This document shows, in pieces, positions 6,315-14,977 of a DNA stretch of 20,720 bases. Below the pieces are notes generated by a model. The model worked only from the letters and a program-made list of their open reading frames with translations. It made no database searches and had not been told where the DNA came from. The number at the start of each line of letters is the position of its first letter. The first letter of the stretch is position 1. Source of the DNA: Firmicutes bacterium CAG:646 (GTDB lineage: Bacteria > Bacillota > Clostridia > Lachnospirales > Lachnospiraceae); contig HF995372.1 of the NCBI GenBank assembly GCA_000432335.1, forward strand, positions 32,274-52,993, in the 5' to 3' direction. The position numbers and the translations under genes are program-made.

Positions 6315-8543
6315 GTGCAAAAAAGAAAGAATCCGTTTTCAACAAGAAAAATAAATGGAAGAATGCGAAAGAAGCTGGTATGGCTGTTTGGTGCAGTTGT
6401 ACTGGCTTTAGTAGGTTTGAGCGTTCGGATTACGTATATTAATGCCAGTGAGGGAAATCAGTACAAAAAACAGGTGTTGAGCCAGTCCCAGCAAAAGTAT
6501 GACAGCAGAGTGATTCCCTTTAAGCGAGGGGATATCAAAGACAGAAACGGGGCAGTGCTTGCTACCAGCGAAAAGGTATACAAGGTCATCTTAGACTGTA
6601 AAGTGGTCAATTATGATGAGAAGTATGTGGAGCCTACCATAAATGCCATGGTAGAATTACTGGGGCTGGAAGAAGAGCTGGTGAGGGATAAACTGGAGAA
6701 TGAAGAGACAAGAGACAGTCAGTATCAGATTATGAAGGTAAACGTCCCCATCACAGAAAAGAAAAAGTTTGAAGATTATCTGGAAATTACTGAGGAAGAA
6801 GAGAAAACGCTTACGAAAGAAGAAAAGGCGGAAATACAAAATGTAAAAGGCGTCTGGTTTGAAGAAAATTATCTGAGAACGTATCCTATGGGAGCCACCG
6901 CCAGTCATTTGGTAGGTTTTACTTATACCGGAGATACAGCGGACTGGGGAATTGAAGGGTATTATTCCAGCACCCTGAATGGGGTAAATGGAAGGCAGTA
7001 TGGATATTTTAATGAAGATGCCGATGTGGAACAAACGATTATTGAACCAGTGGACGGCAACAGTATTATTTCTACGATTGATGTGACCATTCAGCAGATT
7101 GTGGAAAAATATATCAAGGAACTCACCGATGGCTTGGCAAATGGTCCCAATGGGGAAGCGGGAGCCAAAAATGTAGGCGTAGTGGTGGCAGATCCCAATA
7201 CGGGACAGATTCTTGCCATGGCGACGGATCAGCCATTTGATCTGAATGATCCTCGAAATCTGGAGCCTTTTTATTCCGAAGAGGAGATTCAGGGAATGGA
7301 TGAAGCGGCAATGCTGGAAGCTCTGAATGGAATCTGGAAAAACTTTTGTATCAGCGATGCTTTTGAGCCGGGCTCTACAGTAAAGCCTATGACAGTGGCG
7401 GCGGCGCTTCAGGATCACTCCATTCTCCCCAGTGCGACCTTTGTGTGTGACGGGTATCAGATGTTTGGAGATACCAGAATCCGTTGTTCCATTTTTCCAG
7501 GCGCCCATGGAGAGCAGACTTTGGCGCAGGCTATGGCAAATTCCTGCAATGACGCCATGATGCAGATTGCAGATCAGATGGGGGCGGAGGAATTTCTCAA
7601 ATATCAGAAGATCTTTAATTTTGGCAGTGCCACAGGGATCGATCTTCCCGGGGAGGCTTCCGGTATCATTCATACGGCGGATCGTCTGGGAACAAAGAGT
7701 ACAGAACTTGCCAGCGCTTCTTTTGGTCAGGGGTATACCTGCACCATGATTCAGGAGGTAGCGGCTCTTTGTTCGGTGATTAATGGAGGAAATTATTATC
7801 GCCCGTATGTGGTAAGCAAGATCTTGGATGAAAATGGAAATATAAAAGAAAATGTGGAACCGATGTTGATGAAACAGACGGTATCCTCCGAGGTATCCTC
7901 CCGGATACGGGAATATATGGCTGCCGTTATGGAAGAGGGAGCAACGGGAAATGCTGCCAAAGTCAGCGGTTACAGCATGGGGGGAAAGACGGGAACGGCG
8001 CAGAAACTTTCTGAGGCAGATAAGACAAAGAAGTATCTGGTGTCTTTTGCTGGCTTTGCTCCGCTGGATAATCCGCAGGTGGTCGTCTATGTGGTAGTAG
8101 ATGAGCCGAATGTTGATTATCAGGCGGACAGTAAATATGCTCAGTATATTTATAAAGGCGTTATGACAGAGATTCTTCCCTATCTGAACATTTTCCCGGA
8201 TGAGGCGATAGAAGAAAAAGAAAATGCAGGAATGGCATATCTGGAAAATTATATCGCTGAAAAAGCGGAGGAAAACCGTAAGCTGGCGGCAGAGAAAGAG
8301 AACCCGTCTTCGGAAGGGGAAGATGCCAAAGAGGAAGATGGAGATGTGACAGAGGCAGAGGGAGATCAGGGAGAAAATTCTCCTGAGGAAGACCGTCTGC
8401 AGGGAGAAGAGACAATCAAGGAGGGAGCGGATGACCCCAATCTTCCGGCACCCCCGGAGGATACCACTGAGACGGATCTTCACAACAAAATAGAAGATAA
8501 CGGAATTACGAATCAGGAGGCCGGTTTTGAGGACGGCAACTGA
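6315..8543 (+). CDS. ftsI: Class B penicillin-binding protein (FtsI/PBP2B type) with long acidic C-terminal tail
   Basis: 742 residues from a GTG at 6315, preceded by AGGTGAG (6305-6311) that overlaps the ftsL stop. The ATG at 6363 has a poorer site and would remove the cytoplasmic residues. A membrane anchor (about 20-42) is followed by the dimerisation/pedestal domain (RGDIKDRNGAVLATS). The transpeptidase domain has S354-TVK-357, S410-C-N412 and K558-TG-560, so all three catalytic motifs are intact. It crosslinks septal peptidoglycan outside the membrane, paired with FtsW. After about residue 630 there is a roughly 110-residue tail rich in Glu, Asp, Gly and Pro. No PASTA repeats are present, unlike B. 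subtilis PbpB. A glutamate/lysine-rich insert also lies near residues 145-175. ftsI is chosen because it directly follows ftsL; the next gene is a close paralogue. Confidence 0.9.
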   Translation: MQKRKNPFSTRKINGRMRKKLVWLFGAVVLALVGLSVRITYINASEGNQYKKQVLSQSQQKYDSRVIPFKRGDIKDRNGAVLATSEKVYKVILDCKVVNYDEKYVEPTINAMVELLGLEEELVRDKLENEETRDSQYQIMKVNVPITEKKKFEDYLEITEEEEKTLTKEEKAEIQNVKGVWFEENYLRTYPMGATASHLVGFTYTGDTADWGIEGYYSSTLNGVNGRQYGYFNEDADVEQTIIEPVDGNSIISTIDVTIQQIVEKYIKELTDGLANGPNGEAGAKNVGVVVADPNTGQILAMATDQPFDLNDPRNLEPFYSEEEIQGMDEAAMLEALNGIWKNFCISDAFEPGSTVKPMTVAAALQDHSILPSATFVCDGYQMFGDTRIRCSIFPGAHGEQTLAQAMANSCNDAMMQIADQMGAEEFLKYQKIFNFGSATGIDLPGEASGIIHTADRLGTKSTELASASFGQGYTCTMIQEVAALCSVINGGNYYRPYVVSKILDENGNIKENVEPMLMKQTVSSEVSSRIREYMAAVMEEGATGNAAKVSGYSMGGKTGTAQKLSEADKTKKYLVSFAGFAPLDNPQVVVYVVVDEPNVDYQADSKYAQYIYKGVMTEILPYLNIFPDEAIEEKENAGMAYLENYIAEKAEENRKLAAEKENPSSEGEDAKEEDGDVTEAEGDQGENSPEEDRLQGEETIKEGADDPNLPAPPEDTTETDLHNKIEDNGITNQEAGFEDGN

Positions 8544-8550
8544 CAGGCAT

Positions 8551-8602
8551 AACCTCACAGAAGAATCCATAAACTTTAGGGAAAGCTTCTGTGAGGTTTT
8601 TT
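8551..8602 (+). terminator. Intrinsic terminator or attenuator hairpin that overlaps the next gene's ribosome binding site
   Basis: AACCTCACAGAAG (8551-8563) is perfectly complementary to 8586-8598 (13 bp), with a 22-base loop, and the 3' arm ends in six T (8597-8602). The ATG of the next PBP gene follows at once (8603). Its only ribosome binding site, GTGAGG (8591-8596), lies in the 3' arm. Folding would therefore end most transcripts, and in any read-through mRNA it would hide the ribosome binding site. Confidence 0.8.
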
Positions 8603-10363
8603 ATGGAAAAGAACAGAACCTTCCATAAGAAAAAAACGGTCTTTGTATTTGCCTGCTGTGTCTTGATTCTGATCGGACTGGTGGGAAGACTGGTGTATCT
8701 TATGGTATTCCGATCAGATTATTATGCAGAGAAGGCGGATGATCTTCATGAAAGGGAGCGGGGGATCAAGGCCGCGAGAGGGCGGATTCTGGACGCCAAT
8801 GGTACGGTACTGGCAGCAAATAAGACGGTGTGTACGATTTCGGTGATTCACAGCCAGATTCGGGAACCGGAGAAGGTGATACAGATGCTGGTGAAAGAAT
8901 TGGGGATCAGTGAGGAGGAAGCCAGAAAGCGAGTGGAGAAGGTATCGTCCATAGAAAGGGTAAAAACGAATGTGGAAAAAGAAGTGGGGGACAAGATTCG
9001 TTCTTATGGGTTGGACGGGGTAAAAGTAGATGAGGATTTTAAGAGGTACTATCCCTGCGGCGATCTGGCATCCCGGGTTCTGGGATTTACCGGAGGAGAT
9101 AATCAGGGAATTATTGGTCTGGAGGTAAAGTATGAAGAGGTCTTGAAAGGGATAAATGGAAAGATTCTCACCACAACGGATGCCCGTGGTGTGGAACTGA
9201 ACGGGATCGGGGAGAGCCGGGTGGAACCGGTGCCGGGCTACGATCTGTATGTGAGTCTGGATCGCAATATTCAGCAGTATGCTCAGCAGGAGGCGGAGCG
9301 GGTGATGGAGCAGAAGGAAGCGGACGCAGTGTCTATTTTACTGTTGAATCCGAAAAATGGGGAAATTTACGCTTGTGTCAATGTGCCGGAATTTGATCTG
9401 AATCATCCGTTTGTATTAAATGACGGGACAGATCCGGACACTTTGAGCGAAGAGGAATATCAGAACCGACTGAATCGTATGTGGAGAAATACCTGCATCA
9501 ACGACACCTACGAACCGGGGTCTACTTTTAAGATCGTTACGGCGTCGGCAGGGTTGGAGTCGGGAGCGGTAACGCTGGAAGATACATTTAGCTGTCCCGG
9601 TTTTCGAGTGGTGGAGGATCGCAGAATCCGATGCGCCAAAAGAACAGGTCATGGATCGGAAACATTTGTTCAGGGAATTGAAAATTCCTGTAATCCAGTG
9701 TTCATCGATGTAGCAATGCGGATGGGTGTGGATGCGTATTGTGATTATTTCAAAAAATTCGGACTGATGGAAAAGACGGGGATTGATCTGCCGGGAGAGG
9801 CGGGGGCGATCATGCACAAAAAAGAAAATATCGGAGCGGTGGAGCTTGCTACGATGGCTTTTGGACAGTCTTTTCAGATTACCCCGGTACAGCTGGCAAC
9901 TACGGCGGCATCTCTGATCAACGGAGGGGAAAGGATTGTTCCCCATTTTGGTGTGGAGGTGAGAGACAGGGACGGAGTTTTGATCCAGACTTGTGATTAT
10001 GGAAAAAGAAAGAGAATTTTATCCGAAGAGACCTCGGAGAAAATGCGTTATGCGTTGGAAATGGTAGTAAAGGAAGGGGGAGGAAAAAGAGGGCAGGTGG
10101 AAGGGTACCGGGTGGGAGGAAAAACCGCCACATCGCAGACACTTCCCAGAAGTGCTAACAAATATATTTCTTCTTTTTTGGGGTTTGCCCCGGCAGATGA
10201 TCCGGTTGTACTGGGAATCTGCATTATCTATAACCCGCAGGGAGTTTATTATGGGGGAACGATCGCCGCTCCGGTGATACAGAATATTTTTTCTAATATC
10301 CTGCCCTATCTGGGACTGGAAAAAACGGAGGTGACCGGGGAGGCTAAAACAGTTGATGAATGA
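8603..10363 (+). CDS. Second class B penicillin-binding protein (FtsI/SpoVD family) with KTA motif
   Basis: 586 residues from ATG 8603, with GTGAGG (8591-8596) as ribosome binding site. A GTG at 8591 is in frame but would use the hairpin arm as coding sequence and has no site of its own. A membrane anchor at about 14-36 is followed by RGRILDANGTVLAAN of the pedestal domain. The transpeptidase motifs are S307-TFK-310 and S362-C-N364, then K507-T-A509 where KTG is expected. The rest of the domain (SSFLGFAPADDP … GGTIAAPVIQNIF) is normal and the protein ends soon after, without PASTA repeats. The position after the first PBP matches spoVD in Bacilli, so a sporulation or specialised role is possible, but the sequence does not prove it. 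Expression is probably set by the hairpin in front. Confidence 0.9.
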   Translation: MEKNRTFHKKKTVFVFACCVLILIGLVGRLVYLMVFRSDYYAEKADDLHERERGIKAARGRILDANGTVLAANKTVCTISVIHSQIREPEKVIQMLVKELGISEEEARKRVEKVSSIERVKTNVEKEVGDKIRSYGLDGVKVDEDFKRYYPCGDLASRVLGFTGGDNQGIIGLEVKYEEVLKGINGKILTTTDARGVELNGIGESRVEPVPGYDLYVSLDRNIQQYAQQEAERVMEQKEADAVSILLLNPKNGEIYACVNVPEFDLNHPFVLNDGTDPDTLSEEEYQNRLNRMWRNTCINDTYEPGSTFKIVTASAGLESGAVTLEDTFSCPGFRVVEDRRIRCAKRTGHGSETFVQGIENSCNPVFIDVAMRMGVDAYCDYFKKFGLMEKTGIDLPGEAGAIMHKKENIGAVELATMAFGQSFQITPVQLATTAASLINGGERIVPHFGVEVRDRDGVLIQTCDYGKRKRILSEETSEKMRYALEMVVKEGGGKRGQVEGYRVGGKTATSQTLPRSANKYISSFLGFAPADDPVVLGICIIYNPQGVYYGGTIAAPVIQNIFSNILPYLGLEKTEVTGEAKTVDE

Positions 10364-10453
10364 CAGAAAAAGTATTATACTTATAACAAAAAAATAAAAC
10401 AATGAACAGAAGAGAAATTATTTTCATCCCTGTTCTGAAGTACGAGGTGAACT

Positions 10454-11410
10454 ATGGATTTTAAAATTGTGATTCCTGTAATTATTTCTTTTGTGATCAG
10501 TGTGATTCTTGCGCCTGTGATCATCCCATTTTTGCGAAAGCTGAAAGCTTCTCAGACGGAGCGAACGGACGGGGTGCAGTCGCATTTGTCTAAGGCGGGA
10601 ACGCCTACCATGGGCGGTCTGATTTTTTTGATCGCCACGACGATCACATCCCTGTTTTATGTGGGAAGGTATCCCAAGATCATTCCGGTATTGTTTTTGA
10701 CATTGGGCTTTGGTCTGATCGGTTTTCTGGATGATTATCTGAAAGTTGTGCTGAAACGTTCTGACGGTCTGATGCCTATGCAGAAGATGGCGGGACAGTT
10801 GATTGTTACTGGGATTTTTGCTTTTTATCTGATCAAATTTACAGATGTGGATCTGAGTCTTTTGGTTCCATTTTCCGGCGGTTATCACTGGGATATCGGC
10901 TGGGTGGCGGTACCGTTACTGTTTGTAGCGGTAATCGGTACTGTAAATGGAGTGAATTTTACGGATGGTCTGGACGGTCTTGCTTCCAGTGTGACGATTA
11001 TGGTTGCTACATTCTTTACGGTAGTGGCAGTGGGAACCAAGAGCGGGATTGAGCCAATCACCTGCGCGGTAGTGGGCGCCCTGATGGGATTTTTGCTGTT
11101 TAATGTATTTCCGGCGCGGGTGTTTATGGGAGATACCGGGTCCCTGGCTTTGGGAGGATTTGTGGCAGGAACAGCGTATATGCTTCAGATGCCGCTGTTT
11201 ATTATCATTGTGGGACTGGTATATCTGGTGGAAGTAGCGTCTGTTATCATTCAGGTTACATATTTTAAGAAGACAGGCGGTAAGAGAATATTTAAGATGG
11301 CTCCTATCCATCATCATTTTGAATTGTGTGGATGGTCTGAGACGCGGATCGTAGCCGTATTTTCTATTATCACGGCGATCCTGTGTATGATCGCACTTTT
11401 GGGGCTGTAA
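10454..11410 (+). CDS. mraY: Phospho-N-acetylmuramoyl-pentapeptide transferase MraY
   Basis: 318 residues, start ATG 10454 with GAGGTGA at 10444-10450. It is a polytopic membrane protein with about ten hydrophobic segments. Catalytic features are all present: the aspartate pair D93-D94 in FLDDYLK, N168-FTDGLD in the cytoplasmic loop, MGDTGSLALGG, and the histidine motif H286-H288 in MAPIHHHFE. It transfers phospho-MurNAc-pentapeptide from UDP to undecaprenyl phosphate to make lipid I on the inner face of the membrane. It lies 90 bases after the second PBP gene. That gap holds only a short inverted repeat (GAACAG 10404-10409 with CTGTTC 10430-10435) and no clear promoter, so it is probably co-transcribed. 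Confidence 0.98.
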   Translation: MDFKIVIPVIISFVISVILAPVIIPFLRKLKASQTERTDGVQSHLSKAGTPTMGGLIFLIATTITSLFYVGRYPKIIPVLFLTLGFGLIGFLDDYLKVVLKRSDGLMPMQKMAGQLIVTGIFAFYLIKFTDVDLSLLVPFSGGYHWDIGWVAVPLLFVAVIGTVNGVNFTDGLDGLASSVTIMVATFFTVVAVGTKSGIEPITCAVVGALMGFLLFNVFPARVFMGDTGSLALGGFVAGTAYMLQMPLFIIIVGLVYLVEVASVIIQVTYFKKTGGKRIFKMAPIHHHFELCGWSETRIVAVFSIITAILCMIALLGL

Positions 11411-11431
11411 AGAAAGGTTGGTAGACTGCTT

Positions 11432-12817
11432 ATGAAATTAGAGGGAAAAAATGTACTGGTATTTGGCTCCGGTATCAGCGGTATCGGCGCAGCAGATCTT
11501 TTGAAACAGGTAGGGGCAAATCCGATCATCTATGATGGAAATGAGGAACTGGATCGGGAGGAGATCCGAAGCCGAATGAAGGACGGTGCAGGGACGAAGG
11601 TGATTCTTGGAGAACTGTCTGAAGAAGAGATGGATAGGCTGGATCTTGTGGTGTTAAGTCCTGGAGTTCCGACAGATCTTCCCGTAGTAAAGAGCTTAAA
11701 AGCCCGTAATCTGACAATCTGGGGTGAGGTAGAACTGGCTTATCAGATGGGAAAAGGTCGGGTTCTGGCAATTACGGGGACGAATGGAAAGACAACGACT
11801 ACAGCCATGTTGGGAAAAATCATGGAGGATTATCTGGACAGTGTTTATGTGGTGGGAAATATCGGTACGCCGTACACCTCGGTAGCGCTGGATATGAAAG
11901 AAGATACTGTGACAGTGGCAGAAATCAGCAGTTTTCAGTTGGAAACAATCCAGGATTTTTGTCCTCAGGTAAGCGCTATTTTAAATATCACAGAGGATCA
12001 TCTGAACCGCCATCATACGATGGAAGAGTATATTCGAGTGAAAGAGCAGATTACCAGCAATCAGACCTCTGATCAGGTATGTGTATTGAATTATGAAGAT
12101 ATGACGCTGCGGGAATTTGGAAAACAGATTCCTGCCAGGGTGGTATATTTTTCCAGTCTCCAGCCGTTGGAGCGGGGAATTTATCTGGATGGTGAGGATA
12201 TCGTGCTGGCAACAGAACAGGAAAAGATTGTGATCACTTCCACAGACCGTTTGAAGATTCTGGGCATCCATAATTATGAAAATACGATGGCGGCAGCAGC
12301 GATGGCGTATTATGCAGGAGTGCCTGTAGAAAATATCAGACGCAGCATAGAAAGTTTTACTGCGGTGGAACACCGGATCGAATACGTAACAGAAAAAAAT
12401 GGTGTGGTATATTATAACGATTCCAAAGGAACGAATCCAGATGCGGCGATCAAAGGGATTCAGGCGATGAACCGTCCTACCCTGCTGATCGGCGGAGGCT
12501 ACGATAAGGATTCCACTTATGAAGAGTGGATAGAGTCTTTTGATGGGAAAGTACGGTATCTGGTGCTGATCGGGCAGACCCGTGAAAAGATTCAGGAAGC
12601 TGCTCATAACTGCGGATTTAAGAATACGATTCTTGCGGAAGATCTGGAAGAAGCAGTGAGAATCTGCGCAGGGATGGCGAGAAAAGGCGATGCGGTATTA
12701 TTATCGCCGGCTTGCGCCAGCTGGGGGCAGTTTGAAAATTATGAACAGCGGGGAAGAATGTTCAAAGAGTACGTATATGCTCTGCCGGAAGAGACAGAGG
12801 ATGACGATGAAGATTAA
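11432..12817 (+). CDS. murD: UDP-N-acetylmuramoyl-L-alanine:D-glutamate ligase MurD
   Basis: 461 residues, start ATG 11432. The only purine-rich site (AAAGAAAGG, about 11409-11417) is farther than usual, but the start is fixed by the family N-terminus KNVLVFGSGISGIGAADLL. Domain order is normal: an N-terminal Rossmann-like UDP-binding domain; an ATPase domain with the P-loop GTNGKTTT at 116-123 and NITEDHLNRH; and a C-terminal ligase domain with EHRIEYV, YYNDSKGTNPDAA, LLIGGGYDKD and LLSPACASWGQFENYEQRG. It adds D-glutamate to UDP-MurNAc-L-Ala in the cytoplasm. The protein ends in a short acidic tail. Its TAA is immediately followed by the next gene. Confidence 0.98.
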   Translation: MKLEGKNVLVFGSGISGIGAADLLKQVGANPIIYDGNEELDREEIRSRMKDGAGTKVILGELSEEEMDRLDLVVLSPGVPTDLPVVKSLKARNLTIWGEVELAYQMGKGRVLAITGTNGKTTTTAMLGKIMEDYLDSVYVVGNIGTPYTSVALDMKEDTVTVAEISSFQLETIQDFCPQVSAILNITEDHLNRHHTMEEYIRVKEQITSNQTSDQVCVLNYEDMTLREFGKQIPARVVYFSSLQPLERGIYLDGEDIVLATEQEKIVITSTDRLKILGIHNYENTMAAAAMAYYAGVPVENIRRSIESFTAVEHRIEYVTEKNGVVYYNDSKGTNPDAAIKGIQAMNRPTLLIGGGYDKDSTYEEWIESFDGKVRYLVLIGQTREKIQEAAHNCGFKNTILAEDLEEAVRICAGMARKGDAVLLSPACASWGQFENYEQRGRMFKEYVYALPEETEDDDED

Positions 12818-12829
12818 ATGGGGAGCGGT

Positions 12830-13756
12830 ATGAGCCATTTTTTTGAGGTGACGGTACAAGAGCGGCAAACGGTGGAGACGGTGCTGCGTGTGCAGGGCGG
12901 CTTTACGAGAAAGCAGATCAGCCGGGCAAAGTTTTTGGAGAATGGCATCTTGAAAAATGGAGTGCGCTGTCGAGTGAGTACATGGGCAGATCCGGGCGAT
13001 CGAGTGGGAATCTGTCTGGAAGAGGAAAGGAGTTCCACTCATCTGAAGGGAAATCGTCTCCGGTTGGATATTTTGTATGAAGATACGGATCTTCTGGTGG
13101 TGAATAAACCGGCGGGTGTGGTGACCCATCCCCGCGGTGGTCACTATGACGATACACTGGCGAATGGTGTGGCAGAATATTTTCGGAAGAAGGGAGAAAA
13201 TCATCAGGTGCGGCCGGTGGGACGGCTGGATCGGGAGACTTCCGGTGCGGTGGTATTTGCCAAGAATCAGGTGGCAGCGGCAAGATTTCAGAAACAGAGG
13301 GAGACGGGAGCGTTTAGGAAAGTCTATCTTGCAGTGGCAGAGGGAGCAATGCAAAAAGATGGCATGTGGCACAGGATAGAATTTCCTATAGGGACAGATC
13401 CTAAAAATCGTCTGAAGATGCGGGCAGATTTCGGGGGAAAAGAGGCTTATACAGAGTATCAGGTTCTATGCGGCGGCGAGGAGTATTCGCTGGTACGGCT
13501 TACTCTGAAAACGGGGCGTACCCATCAGATCCGGGTACATATGAAGACGCTTGGGTATCCTCTGGCGGGAGACAGCCTGTATGGAGGAAATACAGAAAAA
13601 ATTTCTCGGACTGCTCTTCATGCCTGGCAGGTGTCCATGATCCAGCCGTTTACCGGGAAGGTTTTACGGATTCAGGCGCCGATCCCGAAAGATTTTTTTG
13701 ACGTTTTTCCAGAAATAAAAAAGATGCATGAAGCGGAGGAGTCCATCATAAGCTGA
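12830..13756 (+). CDS. RluA-family 23S/tRNA pseudouridine synthase
   Basis: 308 residues from ATG 12830, which has GGGGAG just upstream (12820-12825). An in-frame ATG at 12818, touching the murD stop, would add four residues but lacks a site. The N-terminal S4 RNA-binding domain (FTRKQISRAKFLENGILKNG) is followed by the catalytic signature GRLDRETSG with catalytic Asp134, then LKTGRTHQIRVHM and LAGDSLYGG typical of RluA/RluC/RluD. The usual histidine before RLD is Gly here. The enzyme isomerises uridines in rRNA or tRNA; the exact target cannot be told from sequence. It sits inside the peptidoglycan operon between murD and ftsW with essentially no gap, so it is probably co-transcribed with them. 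This is not a standard dcw gene. Confidence 0.93.
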   Translation: MSHFFEVTVQERQTVETVLRVQGGFTRKQISRAKFLENGILKNGVRCRVSTWADPGDRVGICLEEERSSTHLKGNRLRLDILYEDTDLLVVNKPAGVVTHPRGGHYDDTLANGVAEYFRKKGENHQVRPVGRLDRETSGAVVFAKNQVAAARFQKQRETGAFRKVYLAVAEGAMQKDGMWHRIEFPIGTDPKNRLKMRADFGGKEAYTEYQVLCGGEEYSLVRLTLKTGRTHQIRVHMKTLGYPLAGDSLYGGNTEKISRTALHAWQVSMIQPFTGKVLRIQAPIPKDFFDVFPEIKKMHEAEESIIS

Positions 13757-13780
13757 AAAAAAGGGATGGGGGAGTCCGAT

Positions 13781-14893
13781 GTGAAAAGAAAAGAGCAGAC
13801 TTCGGGCAAAGAATCGTCTCGCTATACCATAGATATGACCCTTTTGGCGCTGGTTCTCATTCTTCTGATTGTGGGACTGGCGCTTTTATACAGTACCAGC
13901 GCTTATAATGGCAGAGTAAAGTTCCATGATCCGGCGTACTATTTTAAGAAACAGCTGTTTGCCACTGCACTGGGACTTCTGGCGCTTTATCTGGTGTCCC
14001 AGATAGATTATCATGTGATCGTAAAACTGGCATATCCTGTTTATTTCACTTCTCTTTTATTATCCACAGCAGTACTTTTTTTCGGGCAGGAATATAACGG
14101 CTCCAAGCGATGGCTGGCGCTGGGACCTTTGTCCTTTCAGCCGGCGGAATTTGCCAAGGTTGCCGTGGTGGTCTTTCTTGCCCGGATCATCAGTGAAAGG
14201 AAAAAAGGAAGAGACAGCATCTGGTGGATGCTGAAGACAATGGCGGCGCTTCTGCCTATTGTAGCGCTGGTGGGAACGAACAACTTGAGTACCGCGATTA
14301 TTATTCTGGGAATTGGTGTGATCTTGATTTTTGTGTCCAGCTCCCGCTATCTGCCCTTTGTTTGGGTGGGAGCTGGGGGGATGGGTTTCGTTGCCATTTT
14401 TCTGGGAATGGAAAGCTATCGTCTGGAACGGCTGGCAATCTGGAGGAATCCGGAAAAATATGAGAAAGGATTCCAGACCATACAGGGGTTATACGCCATA
14501 GGGAGCGGAGGAATTTTTGGAAAAGGTCTGGGAAGCAGTCTGCAAAAATTGGGATTTGTTCCTGAGGCGCAGAACGATATGATTTTTTCTATCATCTGTG
14601 AGGAGACAGGACTTTTGGGAGCTTCTCTGGTGATTTTGATTTTTGGACTTTTGATCTGGAGGCTGATGGTAAATGCCACACATGCGCCGGATCTTTCCGG
14701 GGCGCTTATCTGTGCCGGAATTATGGGACATATGGCGTTACAGGTTATTTTGAACATTGCCGTGGTGACAAATACTATTCCAAATACGGGAATCACGCTG
14801 CCGTTTATCAGTTATGGAGGCACTTCCGTTTTATTTCTCATGGGAGAAATGGGGCTGGCTTTGTCGGTGAGCAGATTTTGCAGGAGGCAGTAA
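13781..14893 (+). CDS. ftsW: SEDS-family peptidoglycan glycosyltransferase FtsW
   Basis: 370 residues from a GTG at 13781 that follows GGGGGAG (13768-13774) at good spacing. An ATG at 13766 in frame would add five residues, but its AAGGG site directly abuts the start codon. It is a polytopic membrane protein (about ten segments). It has the SEDS motifs NGSKRWLALG, QPAEFAK, GFQTIQGLYAIGSGGIFGKG, PEAQND with the probable catalytic Asp266, and NTIPNTGITLPFISYGG. FtsW polymerises lipid II at the septum with its partner class B PBP. Position in the dcw cluster favours FtsW over RodA or SpoVE, although the three cannot be separated with certainty by eye. The gene starts 24 bases after the pseudouridine synthase gene. 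Confidence 0.93.
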   Translation: MKRKEQTSGKESSRYTIDMTLLALVLILLIVGLALLYSTSAYNGRVKFHDPAYYFKKQLFATALGLLALYLVSQIDYHVIVKLAYPVYFTSLLLSTAVLFFGQEYNGSKRWLALGPLSFQPAEFAKVAVVVFLARIISERKKGRDSIWWMLKTMAALLPIVALVGTNNLSTAIIILGIGVILIFVSSSRYLPFVWVGAGGMGFVAIFLGMESYRLERLAIWRNPEKYEKGFQTIQGLYAIGSGGIFGKGLGSSLQKLGFVPEAQNDMIFSIICEETGLLGASLVILIFGLLIWRLMVNATHAPDLSGALICAGIMGHMALQVILNIAVVTNTIPNTGITLPFISYGGTSVLFLMGEMGLALSVSRFCRRQ

Positions 14894-14977
14894 ATGATTG
14901 GAAAGTGCACGGTGTGAGGAACCAAAAGAAAATTTCTGCATAAAATAAAGTAACAGAGTACGCAGGAGTGGAAAAGA

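Noticed and set aside
6657..8570. A 637-codon open frame on the minus strand opposite the first PBP gene
   Set aside because: It is the complement of a clear PBP gene, has no ribosome binding site, and its translation is rich in His, Cys, Ile and Phe with no recognisable domain, as expected from antisense of a coding frame.
10364..10453. A terminator between the second PBP gene and mraY
   Set aside because: GAACAG/CTGTTC is only 6 bp with a 20-base loop and no U-run, so continued transcription is more likely.
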